Shown piece after piece: positions 19,006 to 29,924 of a stretch of 64,000 nt of DNA. The DNA is taken from positions 1,054,001 through 1,118,000 of the forward strand of contig CP129291.1 of assembly GCA_030437565.1 (NCBI GenBank). Direction: 5' to 3'. Position 1 is the first letter of the stretch. The number at the start of each line of letters is the position of its first letter. The DNA comes from Terrilactibacillus sp. S3-3 (lineage in GTDB: Bacteria > Bacillota > Bacilli > Bacillales > Sporolactobacillaceae). The notes below the pieces were generated by a model. The model saw only the letters and a program-made list of their open reading frames with translations. It was not told the origin of the DNA and searched no databases. The position numbers and the translations under genes are program-made.

Positions 19006-20225
19006 CCGCTCTTTGGCTGAAACGCCGTTCAGCTTATTGGAAAATGATGCTGCGCTATTGGAATCTAATCGGGAAAAACAGCGGCTTAATGTTTGCTCTT
19101 TACATGCTGGTGATTGTCGGCGTTTTTTTATTATAAGCAGTGGCTGGCGGATCTTTCGCCTGCTTTTCCGGGCGCGCTTGTGATTAGCCTCGTTGTTTTT
19201 TTGTTCGCGGTGCACGCACCGATCCGCACGTTTATCCAGCGGCCGATATGTTTTTTTTTCTGCTGCCGATTGAAGCGGAACTGGACGAATACTTCAGAAA
19301 AAGCAAGATGTATAGTTTTCTTATCCAATCGGCCTGGCTCGCCGCCCTTCTGATCGTTATCTCGCCGCTATATTTTCGCAGTGTCGATTCAAGCACTGGC
19401 GCTTACCTGCTGCTTGCTGGGGCGGCGTTTGCCGCGAAGGCGTGGAATATTGATTGCCACTGGTGCGAGCAATATATCGATGAGCGGCTGCCGCTCAAAT
19501 GTTTGCGCGGCGCTCTGTCGTTCCTATTCATATATGCCGCAGCGAGTGAACGTTCCTTTTTACTGCTGATTGTCTGCTGCGCCGTGATGCTGGCGACGAG
19601 CTTCTTTCTGTTTCACCGCCAGGCAAAAGTGGGGCTGCTAAAGTGGGATCTCCTGCTGGAGATGGAAAATAAACAGGTGATGCACTTTCTTCGCTTTGCC
19701 AATTTATTCACCGATGTGCCGGTATTAAAACGGAAGGTTCACCCGCGCCGCTGGCTGAACGGCCTGGTGAAAATTCGTTCGTTTGAACCTGAAAGTGTTT
19801 TTAAACAGCTTTTTTTGAAAACCTTTCTTCGCGCCGGCGACTATTTCGGTATATACATCCGGCTCACTGTTGTCGGCGCCGTCGGTGTTTTCTTTTTAAA
19901 AAACGGCTATTATACGGTTTTCATCATCGCCGCAGTTGTTTATTTAACAGGGCTGCAGCTTATTCCGCTATGGAAACATCCGCTGCCTCAGGCGCTTGCC
20001 GGACTTTACCCGATTGCCGAGCAAGTCAAACAGCGAAATTTTATCCATATTTTGTTTCGACTTCTAATCGCGGAAACGGTTGTCTTAAGTGCCGCCGGAG
20101 GTATCGCCGTCCGTAGCTCAATCGGTTTTCTGTTGTTCTTAGCGGCGGGAACGGTTGTCAGTGCGCTCGTTGTGTATGGTTATGTTAAGCGAAAGATAGC
20201 CGCGGTGCATTCACTTTCTGTCTGA
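18993..20225 (+). CDS. ecsB: EcsB ABC-transporter membrane subunit (frameshifted)
   Basis: Membrane partner of EcsA, about 410 residues (B. subtilis 408). The N-terminus MAEITALWLKRRSAYWKMML and the central FLLPIEAELDEYFRKS match the family's cytosolic loop after the second helix. Many hydrophobic helices follow in the C-terminal half (e.g. GYYTVFIIAAVVYLTGLQLI). SD AGGTGAG lies inside the ecsA end. Frame changes fall at T runs near 19123-19130 and 19251-19260. The third gene of the Bacillus operon, ecsC, is absent here. Confidence 0.92.
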
Positions 20226-20623
20226 TTCTCCAAAAAAAAACGGAAGATAAATGAAGTCGCCGGAAAGCGCGATACCGTGGCCGAATAAAGGGCGGCGGTG
20301 CATCCGTGCCCGCTGTCCGTTGATAATTTGGAATAAAAAAGGAAAAGAAAAGCATCATAAAACAGTCGGTGCTCATCACCGAGGCAGAGAATCTAATAAG
20401 CGATGCGATCGCTCGTCTGATTAAGAAACTTGGCTCAGCCAGGCCACCGCCGGCTGAGCCTTAACTGCCCCCCTGTTTTCCTCCTTTATTTGGACGCAAA
20501 GAGAATCATCGCTATTTCTGCATGATGGATTTTCTTCGCTTTACCCCGAACGGCCGCAACGGCTTTTTTGCTCACGGTTTCGGGTGCAATTGCGAAATTT
20601 TGCGCACTTGTTTGTTTTGCTTA
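20226..20623. other. Intergenic with one strong hairpin
   Basis: GGCTCAGCC (20432-20440) pairs with GGCTGAGCC (20452-20460) and could end transcription on the minus strand. No convincing gene; a 29-codon minus-strand frame near 20490-20580 lacks a ribosome site. Confidence 0.4.
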
Positions 20624-20652
20624 TTGACAGCAATAAAATGTGAGTTTACAAT
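20624..20652 (+). promoter_or_regulatory. Sigma-A promoter of the Mn riboswitch-terC unit
   Basis: TTGACA (20624-20629), 17-base spacer, TACAAT (20647-20652). Confidence 0.85.
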
Positions 20653-20671
20653 ATAAATAAATTAATAGCCT

Positions 20672-20803
20672 CTTAAAAGGGGAGTAGCCGACAGCGAAGT
20701 GCCGTCATTACGGGAATTTTTCCCCGGCCTTTGCTGGCAACAGAAATGTTGTTGGCGAGACCTTTGCCTCGAACGGATGAAAAAAGGCAAAGTTTTTTTT
20801 TTT
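20672..20803 (+). promoter_or_regulatory. yybP-ykoY manganese riboswitch with terminator
   Basis: The conserved cores AAAGGGGAGTAGC (from 20677) and TTGTTGGCGAGACCTTTGCC (around 20750-20768) are those of the Mn-sensing yybP-ykoY class. The 3' P1 strand CTTTGCCT (20762-20769) can instead pair with AGGCAAAG (20785-20792) followed by T11, making a terminator. Mn binding that stabilises P1 should therefore switch terC on, as for B. subtilis ykoY. Confidence 0.9.
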
Positions 20804-20813
20804 ATTTATAAAT

Positions 20814-20852
20814 CAGCCTTTTACAACTAGCGTTGGAGGAGGCTGTTTTTTT
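20814..20852 (+). terminator. Second terminator-like hairpin in the terC leader
   Basis: CAGCCT (20814-20819) and AGGCTG (20840-20845), then T7. It lies after the riboswitch terminator and before the terC start. Confidence 0.6.
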
Positions 20853-20894
20853 GTACCCGGGTTAAAATATTCCCCAATAGAGAGGAAGAATAAT

Positions 20895-21609
20895 ATGGAA
20901 ATTTTCACGCTGAATTTTTTTTGTCGTCACTCATGCTCATTGTCGGCATCGATTTGATTTTGGCCGGGGACAACGCGATCGTGATTGCCATGGCGGCGCG
21001 GCGGCTGCCCAGCCGCCAGCGGAAGCGGGCCATTCTTTATGGTACGGTGGGCGCCGTCGTCATCCGCGCCATTGCACTCCTTGTCGTTTGGCTGCTTAAT
21101 GTCCCGGGACTTCATTTGATTGGGGGCGCGCTGTTAATCTGGATTGCTTACGGCCTTCTAAGTGACAGTCACTCGCCGAAAGAAGTAAATGCGGGAACGA
21201 GTCTTGCTGCGGCCGTCAGGACAATTATTGTAGCCGATGCGTTATAATGGGGTTGGATAATGTTCTGGCTGTTGCCGGTGCTGCTTACGGCAGCTATTTG
21301 CTGGTCATCGCCGGACTCATTGTCAGCGTCCCGCTTGTTATGGGCGGCAGCGCCGTTTTTCTGAAACTAACGGATCGTTTCACTTGGATAGTCTATGCGG
21401 GCACTGCCATTCTTGCTCTTACTGCCGGAAAAATGTTATTCAATGAACCGGTTTTAGGCAGCTTGGTTGAAGATTACGTATGGGCGAAATGGCTGACAAT
21501 CACGATTGTGATTGCCGGAGTACTCTTTTTCGGATGGCGCAGCCAGAATAAGCAAAGAAAACTTGAACAGCATCAATCAGCAATCGGTATTGAGATGCGG
21601 CAGCGCTGA
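20895..21609 (+). CDS. TerC-family membrane protein, likely Mn exporter (frameshifted)
   Basis: An integral membrane protein of about 237 residues. The two TerC half-repeats carry the acidic metal motifs: IGIDLILAGDNAIVIAMAAR (here VGIDLILAGDN) near residue 15 and MGLDNVLAVAGAAYG near 118. B. subtilis relatives YkoY (MeeY) and YceF (MeeF) export Mn or load it onto secreted enzymes; the Mn riboswitch upstream supports the YkoY/MeeY role. A frame change at the T8 run near 20920 and another near 21245 are needed. The SD is AGAGGAAG. Basic tail SQNKQRKLEQHQ. Confidence 0.85.
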
Positions 21610-21732
21610 TTGATCAAATTTCCACAAGCTGCTCTAAGGATTCAAAAATGGCTTTCGTTTTAAGAGTCTAAAGCTGTCAATCATAGGAAGAAAAACAACC
21701 GCTTTCAGTGCTTATGAGGGCAGCAAAAAGGA

Positions 21733-21757
21733 GGCGCCCCTGGTAAAAAGGGGCGCT
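21733..21757 (-). terminator. Terminator of sspN
   Basis: GCGCCCC (21734-21740) and GGGGCGC (21750-21756); a T5 run follows on the minus strand. Confidence 0.7.
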
Positions 21758-21764
21758 TCAGAAA

Positions 21765-21908
21765 TTACTTTCCTTTTGGAGGGATATACTGCGGTTCATC
21801 GTTGCTTTTATTAGCCATCTGTTTCCCTTTATTGCTGTCGACTGCGCGCGACTGTTCACCGAGATGGTCAGGGGTAAAACCTTCAGGATGTCTTTTCGGG
21901 TTGCCCAT
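21765..21908 (-). CDS. sspN: Small acid-soluble spore protein SspN
   Basis: An intact 47-residue frame: MGNPKRHPEGFTPDHLGEQS then RAVDSNKGKQMANKSND. It matches the B. subtilis SspN pattern [20 protein letters not shown]...GGNKGKQMQ. It is a minor spore core protein made late in the forespore under sigma-G in Bacillus. SD GGAGG lies 11 bases upstream. In B. subtilis sspN is followed by tlp; no tlp is seen here. This is direct evidence that the organism forms endospores. Confidence 0.9.
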   Translation of the reverse strand: MGNPKRHPEGFTPDHLGEQSRAVDSNKGKQMANKSNDEPQYIPPKGK

Positions 21909-22171
21909 TTTTTAAATGCCTCCTCATTATTTGCCTCTTTCTTGACTTAATATGAGCTGCCGGTATGCAGATTATACTTTTTTCAGCCGGTTCCATAACA
22001 AAAAAACCTTCTAATAGTTTCTGAACGATGCTTTTTTTATTATAATAATATATATTGGTTTAAATCAGCTATTTAATGTATGATAAAGGCCGGACTTGAT
22101 CAGGCTGGTGGTCGCCTGAAAAAACTTGTTCATTGATTATTTGGGAATTTTTTAGAAGTCAGGTGTTTTTT
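21909..22171. other. Divergent promoter region sspN / MFS exporter
   Basis: AT-rich; no gene. A minus-strand TATAAT lies near 21972-21977. A plus-strand AT stretch near 22035-22060 may serve the exporter. Confidence 0.35.
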
Positions 22172-23377
22172 GTGTTGTTATGGAAACGAAATCTTTATAT
22201 TTGCTGGTTCGGGGCTTTTGCAACGGCAGCCGGGATGAGCCAGATCGTTTCCTTTTTTGCCGCTTTATATTGAGCATTTAGGCGTTCATCAAACGGCTGA
22301 AGTTGAAAAATGGGCCGGCTTGATTTTTGGTGCAACATTTCTTATTTCGGCGATAGTGTCACCGATTTGGGGAGCAATGGCCGATAAGCACGGCCGGAAA
22401 CTGATGTTAATCAGGGCAAGTCTCGGCATGGCGATCGTTGTTTTTTTAATGGGTTTTGCTCAAAATGTTTATGAACTGTTTGCCTTGCGCCTGATTATGG
22501 GGACGGTTGCCGGTTTCATTCCGGCTTCGATCATTCTTGTTGCAGCGCAGACACCGAAAGAGCATGCAGGCTGGGCACTCGGGATGCTTTCAACAGGCGG
22601 TATCAGCGGATCGCTTATCGGTCCGTTGATCGGCGGCCTGCTGGCGGAGTATCTGGGCATGCGGACGGTGTTTATTGATACGAGTATTTTATTGTTTTTG
22701 GCTTTTGTTGCTTCATTCTTCTTTATTAAGGAACATTTCGTTCCGCGGCGAAGAAGCCGCCGACATTTCGGGAGGTTTGGCGCCTTGTGCCAAGCACCGG
22801 GATGTTCATCGCCATGTTTGTGACAACATTTATGGTTCAACTGGCAAATATGTCTATCCAGCCGATTATTACTGTGTATGTTAAGCTGCTTGCTCCAAAT
22901 TCTGCCCACATCGTACTCGTTTCGGGGCTGGTGGTTGCTGCTTCCGGACTGGCCAGCGTTGTGGCCGCGCCGATTTTAGGCAAAGTGTCCGACCGGCTGG
23001 GACCTAGAAGAGTCCTGGTTTTTACATTGATTTTGTCCGGCATCCTTTTTGTTCCGCAGGCCTATGTAACGAATCCGTGGCAATTGATGATGTGCTGAGG
23101 TTTTTGCTCGGGCTGGCGACGGCGGGGCTTTTGCCGTCCATCAATACCATTGTCAAGCAGATGGCGCCGCCGCGAATAACGGGACGCTTGTTCGGATACA
23201 ATCAGTCCGCCCAGTTTTTCGGCACACTTGGCGGATCGCTTTTAGGCGGACAGAGATGGCTGCAGCATTCGGCATCCACTATGTTTTTTTTTCTCGACAA
23301 GCGCCTTGCTGCTCGCCAATGCTGTTTGGGTCGTTGTCTCCACCAAATTAGCATCCAGGCAGCATCTTGACACATAA
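22172..23377 (+). CDS. MFS multidrug exporter, MdtG/YttB-like (frameshifted)
   Basis: A 12-helix drug:H+ antiporter, about 401 residues. Motif A sits between TM2 and TM3 as WGAMADKHGRKLMLIRASLG, and motif C-like sequence follows (GMLSTGGISGSLIGPLIGGL). The second half repeats with GKVSDRLGPRRVLVF. It closely follows E. coli MdtG ([45 protein letters not shown]). The GTG start follows AGGTG. Frame changes fall near 22253 (T6), 22765, 23090 and 23283-23292 (T10). The last frame ends ...KLASRQHLDT. Confidence 0.87.
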
Positions 23378-23407
23378 TTGGAAGCAGGAGAGATTCGCTG
23401 CTAGAAA

Positions 23408-24306
23408 TCAGTGTATGTTCCGCTTTTTAAACCGGCCGCCTTTGACGTCATGAATATTGCCGATCGCGAGAAAGGCGCTCGGGTCGATTTCGTCGACAAT
23501 ATTTTTTAGTTTCGCTTCTTCAAGCCTTGTGATGACTGTAAAGATACGTTTTTTTTTTTTTCATGTCTGGAATAAGCTCCTTCTCCATTTAAATACGTGA
23601 CGCCGCGTCCCAAACGAACATTTAAAGCGTTACCGATTTTCTCGTGTTCATTGCTGATGATCCAGACCGCTTTCGAGGACTCCAGCCCCTCGCTTGTAAT
23701 ATCGATCATCTTAAACGCAATAAAGTAGGCGATCAGCGAATACATGCATAGTTCCAGCCGAAAACGAATCCTGCGCTGCCAAGAATGAAAATATTGACGA
23801 ACATCACCACTTCTCCAACGGAAAACGGCGTTTTTTTTTTTTTCATTGAATAAAACAGCTAAAATTTCCGTGCCGTCCGATGAACCGCCGTAACGGATGA
23901 CGAGACCGACGCCAATCCCGAGAATAACGCCTCCGAAAACGGAGGCCAGGAGCAAGTCATCTGTAAATCGGGGAATCGGGGTGAACAGGGTTGTCATGAT
24001 CGATAAAAGAGTGACGGCGCCGATAGAAGTGACGGTAAATGTTTTACCCATTTGCTTATACCCGATAAAAAAGAACGGCAGATTCAAGACAAAAAGAAAA
24101 AGGCCGAGTTTTAAGCCGCTGATATGGGAGAGCATGATCGAAATGCCGACAACGCCGCCATCAATAATTTTGTTTGGAACAAGAAAAATTTCCAGTGCAG
24201 CGGCTTCAAGCATCACGCCGATACAGATAAACAGGGTACGGGCAATGATTTGGGTGATGGTTAGTTTGCGATGCTGCTGTATTTTTTGATCTGCTGGTTT
24301 TTCCAT
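23408..24306 (-). CDS. YitT-family membrane protein (frameshifted)
   Basis: About 299 residues. Five or six membrane helices form the YitT domain (IIDGGVVGISIMLSHISGLK, LGLFLFVLNLPFFFIGYK, VIRYGGSSDGTEILAVL). A C-terminal DUF2179 domain follows (LGRGVTYLNGEGAYS, then VKGGRFKKRNIH recovered in frame). Function in Bacillus is unknown; several paralogues per genome are normal, and a second one lacking the DUF2179 end lies at 35061. The start follows AAAGGATGG. Frame changes coincide with T12-13 runs near 23830-23842 and 23551-23563. Confidence 0.85.
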
Positions 24307-24447
24307 GATGAGGCCATCCTTTCGGAATAGAAACAAACGAGCCATCGTCCGCAAAAAGGGCGGTGGCTGCTCGTTTGTTTGCAAAGGTATCGGATTCTGT
24401 GCCGGCGGGTGCTCTCCCGCGCAGCTGCAGCAAGCAAGTTTTTTTTT

Positions 24448-25459
24448 TTAGCGATGTTTTCGAAAAAATTCATCCCGCGTCGGGGGAGCCATGAATTCCG
24501 GGCCGACAGGATCTTTGATTTGTTTGGCCAGGATGCGATCCACTTCCTTAAGCGTGTCGCTGTCCAAGTGAAAGTCTTCCACTTCGGCAACCTCGGCGAT
24601 TTGCTGCGGGTGCCGCGCTCCCCAGAGAGCGATGCTGGCGCCGGGCTGGTCGAGAATCCAGCGTACGGCCAAGGCTCTGACGGATTTTCCGAACCGGTCA
24701 CGCGCTAATTTTTCCAAGTCACGCACGGCAGCCAGGTATTGCTGGAATCGCGGAGCTTGAAATTTTTCGGGTCGACCCGCCGCAAGTCATCGCCGCTGAA
24801 AGTCCGCTCAGCCGTCATTTTTCCGCTCAGCAGGCCACGGCACAGGCTGCCGTAGCAAAGCGTGGCGATATGATGTTCATGGCAATAAGGCAGGATGTCT
24901 TTTTCGATTTGCCGTTCGAATAAATTATAAGGCGGCTGCATCGTATGTAGAGGCGCTGCCTGGCGAAAAGCATCCATTTGCCGATCGGAAAAATTGCTGA
25001 CACCAATCGCTCTGATTTTTCCCTCTTTATACAATTCTCCCATGGCTTCGGCCGTTTCTTCAATAGGAACAAGCGGATCGGGCCAGTGGACTTGATAAAT
25101 GTCAATATAATCAGTTTGCAGACGGAGCAGCGAATCTTCTATTTCTTTTTTGATTCTTTCTTTTGAACCATTTCGAAAAGGTTCTGTTCCGACCCAGTCC
25201 AAAGCGGCTTTCGTAGCAAGTACGATGTCATCGCGGCTGCCATGCTCTTTGATCGCCGCCCGACGACTTTTTCTGAATGTCCTTGGCCGTATACAGCGGC
25301 TGTGTCGATTAAATTGATCCCTGTGTCAAGCGCTTGATGAATGGTGCGAATGGATTCTCTATCGTCGGAACCGCCCCACATCCAGCCGCCGATCGCCCAG
25401 GTGCCGAGTCCGATTCTTGAGGCTTGGATTTCTGTTTGCTCTATTGCCGTCTTTTCCAT
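24448..25459 (-). CDS. Aldo/keto reductase, AKR11-like (frameshifted)
   Basis: A cytosolic NADPH-dependent reductase with a TIM barrel, about 336 residues. Catalytic tetrad elements are visible: Asp in INLIDTAAVYGQGHSEK with the Tyr, Lys in VLATKAALDW and His in IYQVHWPDPLVPIEE. Cofactor-binding end: ALWGARHPQQIAEV. The N-terminus SRIGLGTWAIGGWMWGG is that of the IolS/YhdN group. Frame changes lie near 25265 and 24738. SD AAAGGGTGG. Substrate unknown. Confidence 0.88.
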
Positions 25460-25610
25460 AACGGTCCACCCTTTCATATAGAAACTTTGGAACTTTAGTT
25501 TTATTATAAAGTTGCCGCGACTGATTAATCAATTATATGAAATCCGCCTGCAGATTTTAAGGTGAATGGTGTCATGAAAATAGATTCTCTCATGCTGTTT
25601 CCTTTTTTTT

Positions 25611-25827
25611 TCCGTTTTAACGGCAAGTAAAGACTCCCACCTCAAGGCTTCAATGGAATTCGAAGAAGTATAGGTGGGAGATAACTGCCCGTAAAAGCCC
25701 AGTCTTAGGAACACAGACTAAAGGCGCCGCATCCTGTGGCAACGTCTGTGTGACCCATCCTGTGGGCAAGAGCTAACAATCAGTGGATGACGGAAGAAAA
25801 CTCCCACTGATTGAAGTTTCACTTTAT
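25611..25827 (-). repeat. Dispersed structured repeat, copy 2
   Basis: A near full-length copy in reverse orientation. The inner stem here is CTCCCACCT with AGGTGGGAG, where copy 5 has CTCCCGCCT with AGGCGGGAG; this is a compensated pair change. The outer GGCAGT/ACTGCC stem is partly altered (TTAACGGCAAGT). It has a GTCTTAGGAACACAGAC hairpin and an end hairpin CAATCAGTGG/CCACTGATTG, and lies between the aldo/keto reductase and the SGNH hydrolase. Confidence 0.85.
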
Positions 25828-25866
25828 CATAGGCGGTGATAAAAAAATGAACGGAGGCGATTGTGG

Positions 25867-26428
25867 ATGAAAACACTGATTTGTTTTGGCGACAGCATTA
25901 CGGCCGGCTGGGACGGTGTTTCCGAACAGCCGACATTAACAAATAGATTGAAGAACGGCCTGCCAGGCTGGACGGTGCACAATGCCGGTGTCCCGGGAAA
26001 TAATACGAATGATGCACTTTGCCGAATACGAGAGGATGTGCTGAATCTCGCTTTTGACCGAGTGACGGTGCTGTTTGGGGCCAACGATGCTTCTATACAT
26101 AAAGGGATTCCCGTCGATGAGTTTGAACGCAACATCGCCAGTATTGCGGCCGCTGTCTCACCGAAAAAGACGCTTTTGATCACACCAGCACCGGTAAATG
26201 AATTCAAACAAACAAACAAAACGGACGAATGAGGCGATCGGAACATTTGCCGGGCGGATCCGACATGTGGCCTGTAAAATGGGATGCCCTATTCTTGATT
26301 TGAATCGTGCGATGCTGAGCGAAGCTGATTATGACCGGATGCTGCAGGAAGACGGCCTTCATTTTACTGAAACCGGCTACGATTTTTTGGCAAGGCTGAT
26401 CATTAAAAAAGTCGAGCAAATCGACTAG
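25867..26428 (+). CDS. SGNH/GDSL hydrolase (frameshifted)
   Basis: An esterase or acyl hydrolase of about 187 residues without signal peptide, hence probably cytosolic. Block I is ICFGDSITAGWDG with the catalytic Ser. Block II has NAGVPGNNTNDAL, block III VTVLFGANDAS and block V LQEDGLHFTETGYDFLA with the catalytic Asp/His. SD CGGAGG lies 9 bases before ATG 25867. One frame change near 26215, in the AAACAAACAAAACG stretch. Substrate unknown. Confidence 0.88.
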
Positions 26429-26695
26429 ATTGAGTGAAGAAGAAACACCGACGCGCGGCTGCGGTGTCGAAGAGAGGAGGATCACCGGGCTTACAATCAG
26501 TTCCAGGGGCCGGCATGAAATAGATAAAATCATTTGACGATTCTATAAAGAACGTTTACATCCCCGAAAAAATAATAAGCCGTGTTCAACTGATTTTTAA
26601 GATTTGCAAGCGCCTTGGTGAAAAGCGTAAAAAAAATTATACAATTAATTGCCGTTTCAAGCTGTTTTTTGTAAAAGCTTGTCGATCATTGACTG
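26429..26695. other. Intergenic, no gene seen
   Basis: AT-rich stretch between the SGNH hydrolase and the GH25 muramidase, without a convincing frame. Confidence 0.4.
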
Positions 26696-26731
26696 AAAAG
26701 AAGGTTTTCAATGCCTTCTTTTTTTTTTTTT
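26696..26731. terminator. Terminator (T-rich both ways)
   Basis: AAAAGAAGG (26696-26704) and CCTTCTT (26714-26720), then T12. Confidence 0.65.
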
Positions 26732-26790
26732 GCTTTTTGCAGTCCGATGGAATGCTGGTTATTATATAATAGCGAAAGGAGATGAGTGAT

Positions 26791-27545
26791 ATGCAGGAAA
26801 GAAAGACCGGTCAGCGAAAAGGGATTGATATCAGTCATTGGCAGCCGCTGATAGACTGGCCGAAAGTGAAAAAAGCGGGTATTGCTTTTGCCTACCTCAA
26901 AGCGACTGAAGGCTGCTTTTATACCGATTTGATGTTTAAAAAGTATTATCAGGAAGCTCACCTTGCAGAAATCAAAACGGGATTTTATCATTTTGCCAGA
27001 TTTACAAACCGCAAGAAGGCGAAACAGGAGGCACAATATTTTATTCAAGCAGTTAAAAATTACCCCGTGGATCTCCCCTATGTTTTAGTCATTGAAGTAT
27101 GTCCGTTAAAAATGGAAAGACATATGCTTTCCAATGCCGCTCGTTGTTTTTTAGAAACCGTGCAGGACGAATTAAGAAATCCAGTGATGATCCATACAAA
27201 CACAGCTTTCGCCAGAGAGCATCTTGATTCTTCATTAGCTGTTTATCCACTCTGGTGCTCATTACGGTGTGACAAAACCCGAAGAAAATGGTATATGGGA
27301 AAAGTGGTCTCTATTTCAGTATACAAATAAAGGAAAAGTAAAAGGGATCGTTGGCCCTGTTGATCTGAATGTGATCGATCCTGAAGCTTTTTCGTGGAAA
27401 ATATCGAAACAGCAACGAATGCCATTCAATATGAAAGGTGCCGCCTGCTTGACAGTGCAAAACCTTCATCATCAACCGTACAGTTCTTTACCACGATTGG
27501 CGTCTCATTTAGATCGGGACGGACAATCGACCCCACTTATTTAGT
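26791..27545 (+). CDS. Glycoside hydrolase family 25 muramidase-like protein (frameshifted)
   Basis: A lysozyme-type fold cleaving peptidoglycan. Motifs are KGIDISHWQPLIDWPKVKKA, AFAYLKATEGCFYTD, IKTGFYHFARF and NPVMIHTNTAFAREHL; WSLFQYTNKGKVKGIVGPVD closes the barrel. No signal peptide is visible. ATG 26782 abuts the SD (AAAGGAG), so ATG 26791 is chosen. A frame change near 27258 is needed. The catalytic D-x-E pair reads VLVIEV, with Val (GTC 27088-27090) where Asp is usual: either a base error or loss of activity. After DLNVIDPEAF the reading continues better in another frame (see findings), so the true end is unsure. Confidence 0.75.
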
Positions 27546-27771
27546 GCTCTCAATTTAAACATACATCATGACCGCTTGCCCGTGAATGTCATGGGCGTCC
27601 CTCCGAATTTTCCCCAGGATACGAAAGAGAGAAAAGTGCGCCTTCATCTCAGTGAAATCTCCCCGGTTTTGCTTGCCTCATTTCAAACTGTTTTCCAAAC
27701 AAGCAGCAGCGATTGGCTGTTTTTTTTTTTTGCACTCTTTTTCTAATCATGCTAATGTTTTCATAAAATGA
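27546..27771 (+). pseudogene. Coding-like continuation after the GH25 domain
   Basis: Frame-jumping reading from about 27394: ENIETATNAIQYERCRLLDS, STVQFFTTIGVSFRSGRTID, then LPVNVMGVPPNFPQDTKERK and VRLHLSEISPVLLASFQTVF up to a T12 run. The residues are protein-like, but I recognise no domain. It may be a C-terminal domain of the GH25 protein or a separate broken gene. Confidence 0.35.
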
Positions 27772-28068
27772 ACTAAGCGGATAAAAAAATGAAGGAACGG
27801 CGGCATCGCACAATACTGAATCCGGTAAATACGTTATGATTTGTTCAGTGAATAGAGCAATAGACGGACTCCGGCTCATCGGTGTTATCGAAAACGGAGA
27901 TGACGTGATGTCGCCCGTTTGGCTGCCGAACAGTCGTTTTGTTTTTTCAATCTGCAGGTATCATTTCTACGGCCTATTCTAATGAATGCTAACATACAGG
28001 CGAATTTTATAGGTTATAGGTCATGAAGGCGGCAAAAAGGGAATGACTTTTTTGAGAGGGGCGAAACA
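27772..28068. other. Leader region of glpK
   Basis: No gene. Probably holds the glpK promoter; I could not define -35/-10 or a GlpP-type terminator here. Confidence 0.35.
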
Positions 28069-29573
<1,505 letters not shown>

Positions 29574-29815
29574 CCGCTCAGCAAAAAGCGGATTTGCCGG
29601 CGGTGAATGCCCTATAATAGGGGAGCTCGCAGTTGGAGAAAAGTGATTTTCACCCCGGCTTAAAGAATGGGCAGATTTTGCGGGCAGCGAAAGCCGAGCG
29701 TCTGACGGAGACAAAAAATCTCGTATCCTGCAGGCGAGTTGGCCCGGTCAATAGACTGAAAGCTAACTGTCCGGATACGTTTTCGCAAAAGTTAATAAAT
29801 CGTTAAGAATGGCGA

Positions 29816-29890
29816 GAGAGACCTCATGATACACTATGAATGTGTGAGCACCGGGCAGCAGCGCATAGGAAGTATCGGGTCTCTCTTTTT
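29816..29890 (+). promoter_or_regulatory. glpD leader terminator/antiterminator
   Basis: GAGAGACC (29816-29823) pairs with GGTCTCTC (29878-29885), followed by TTTTTCTTC, 35 bases before the glpD ATG. An intrinsic terminator in the glpD leader is the known site of GlpP antitermination in B. subtilis. Whether the second part of the loop (CACTATGAATGTGTG) competes with it is inference. Confidence 0.7.
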
Positions 29891-29924
29891 CTTCATTGCA
29901 CGACTGGCAACAGGGGGGATTGGC

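Noticed and set aside
20461..20600. Minus-strand GTG frame of 29 codons (MSKKAVAAVRGKAKKIHHAE...)
   Set aside because: No ribosome site and too short to support without conservation.
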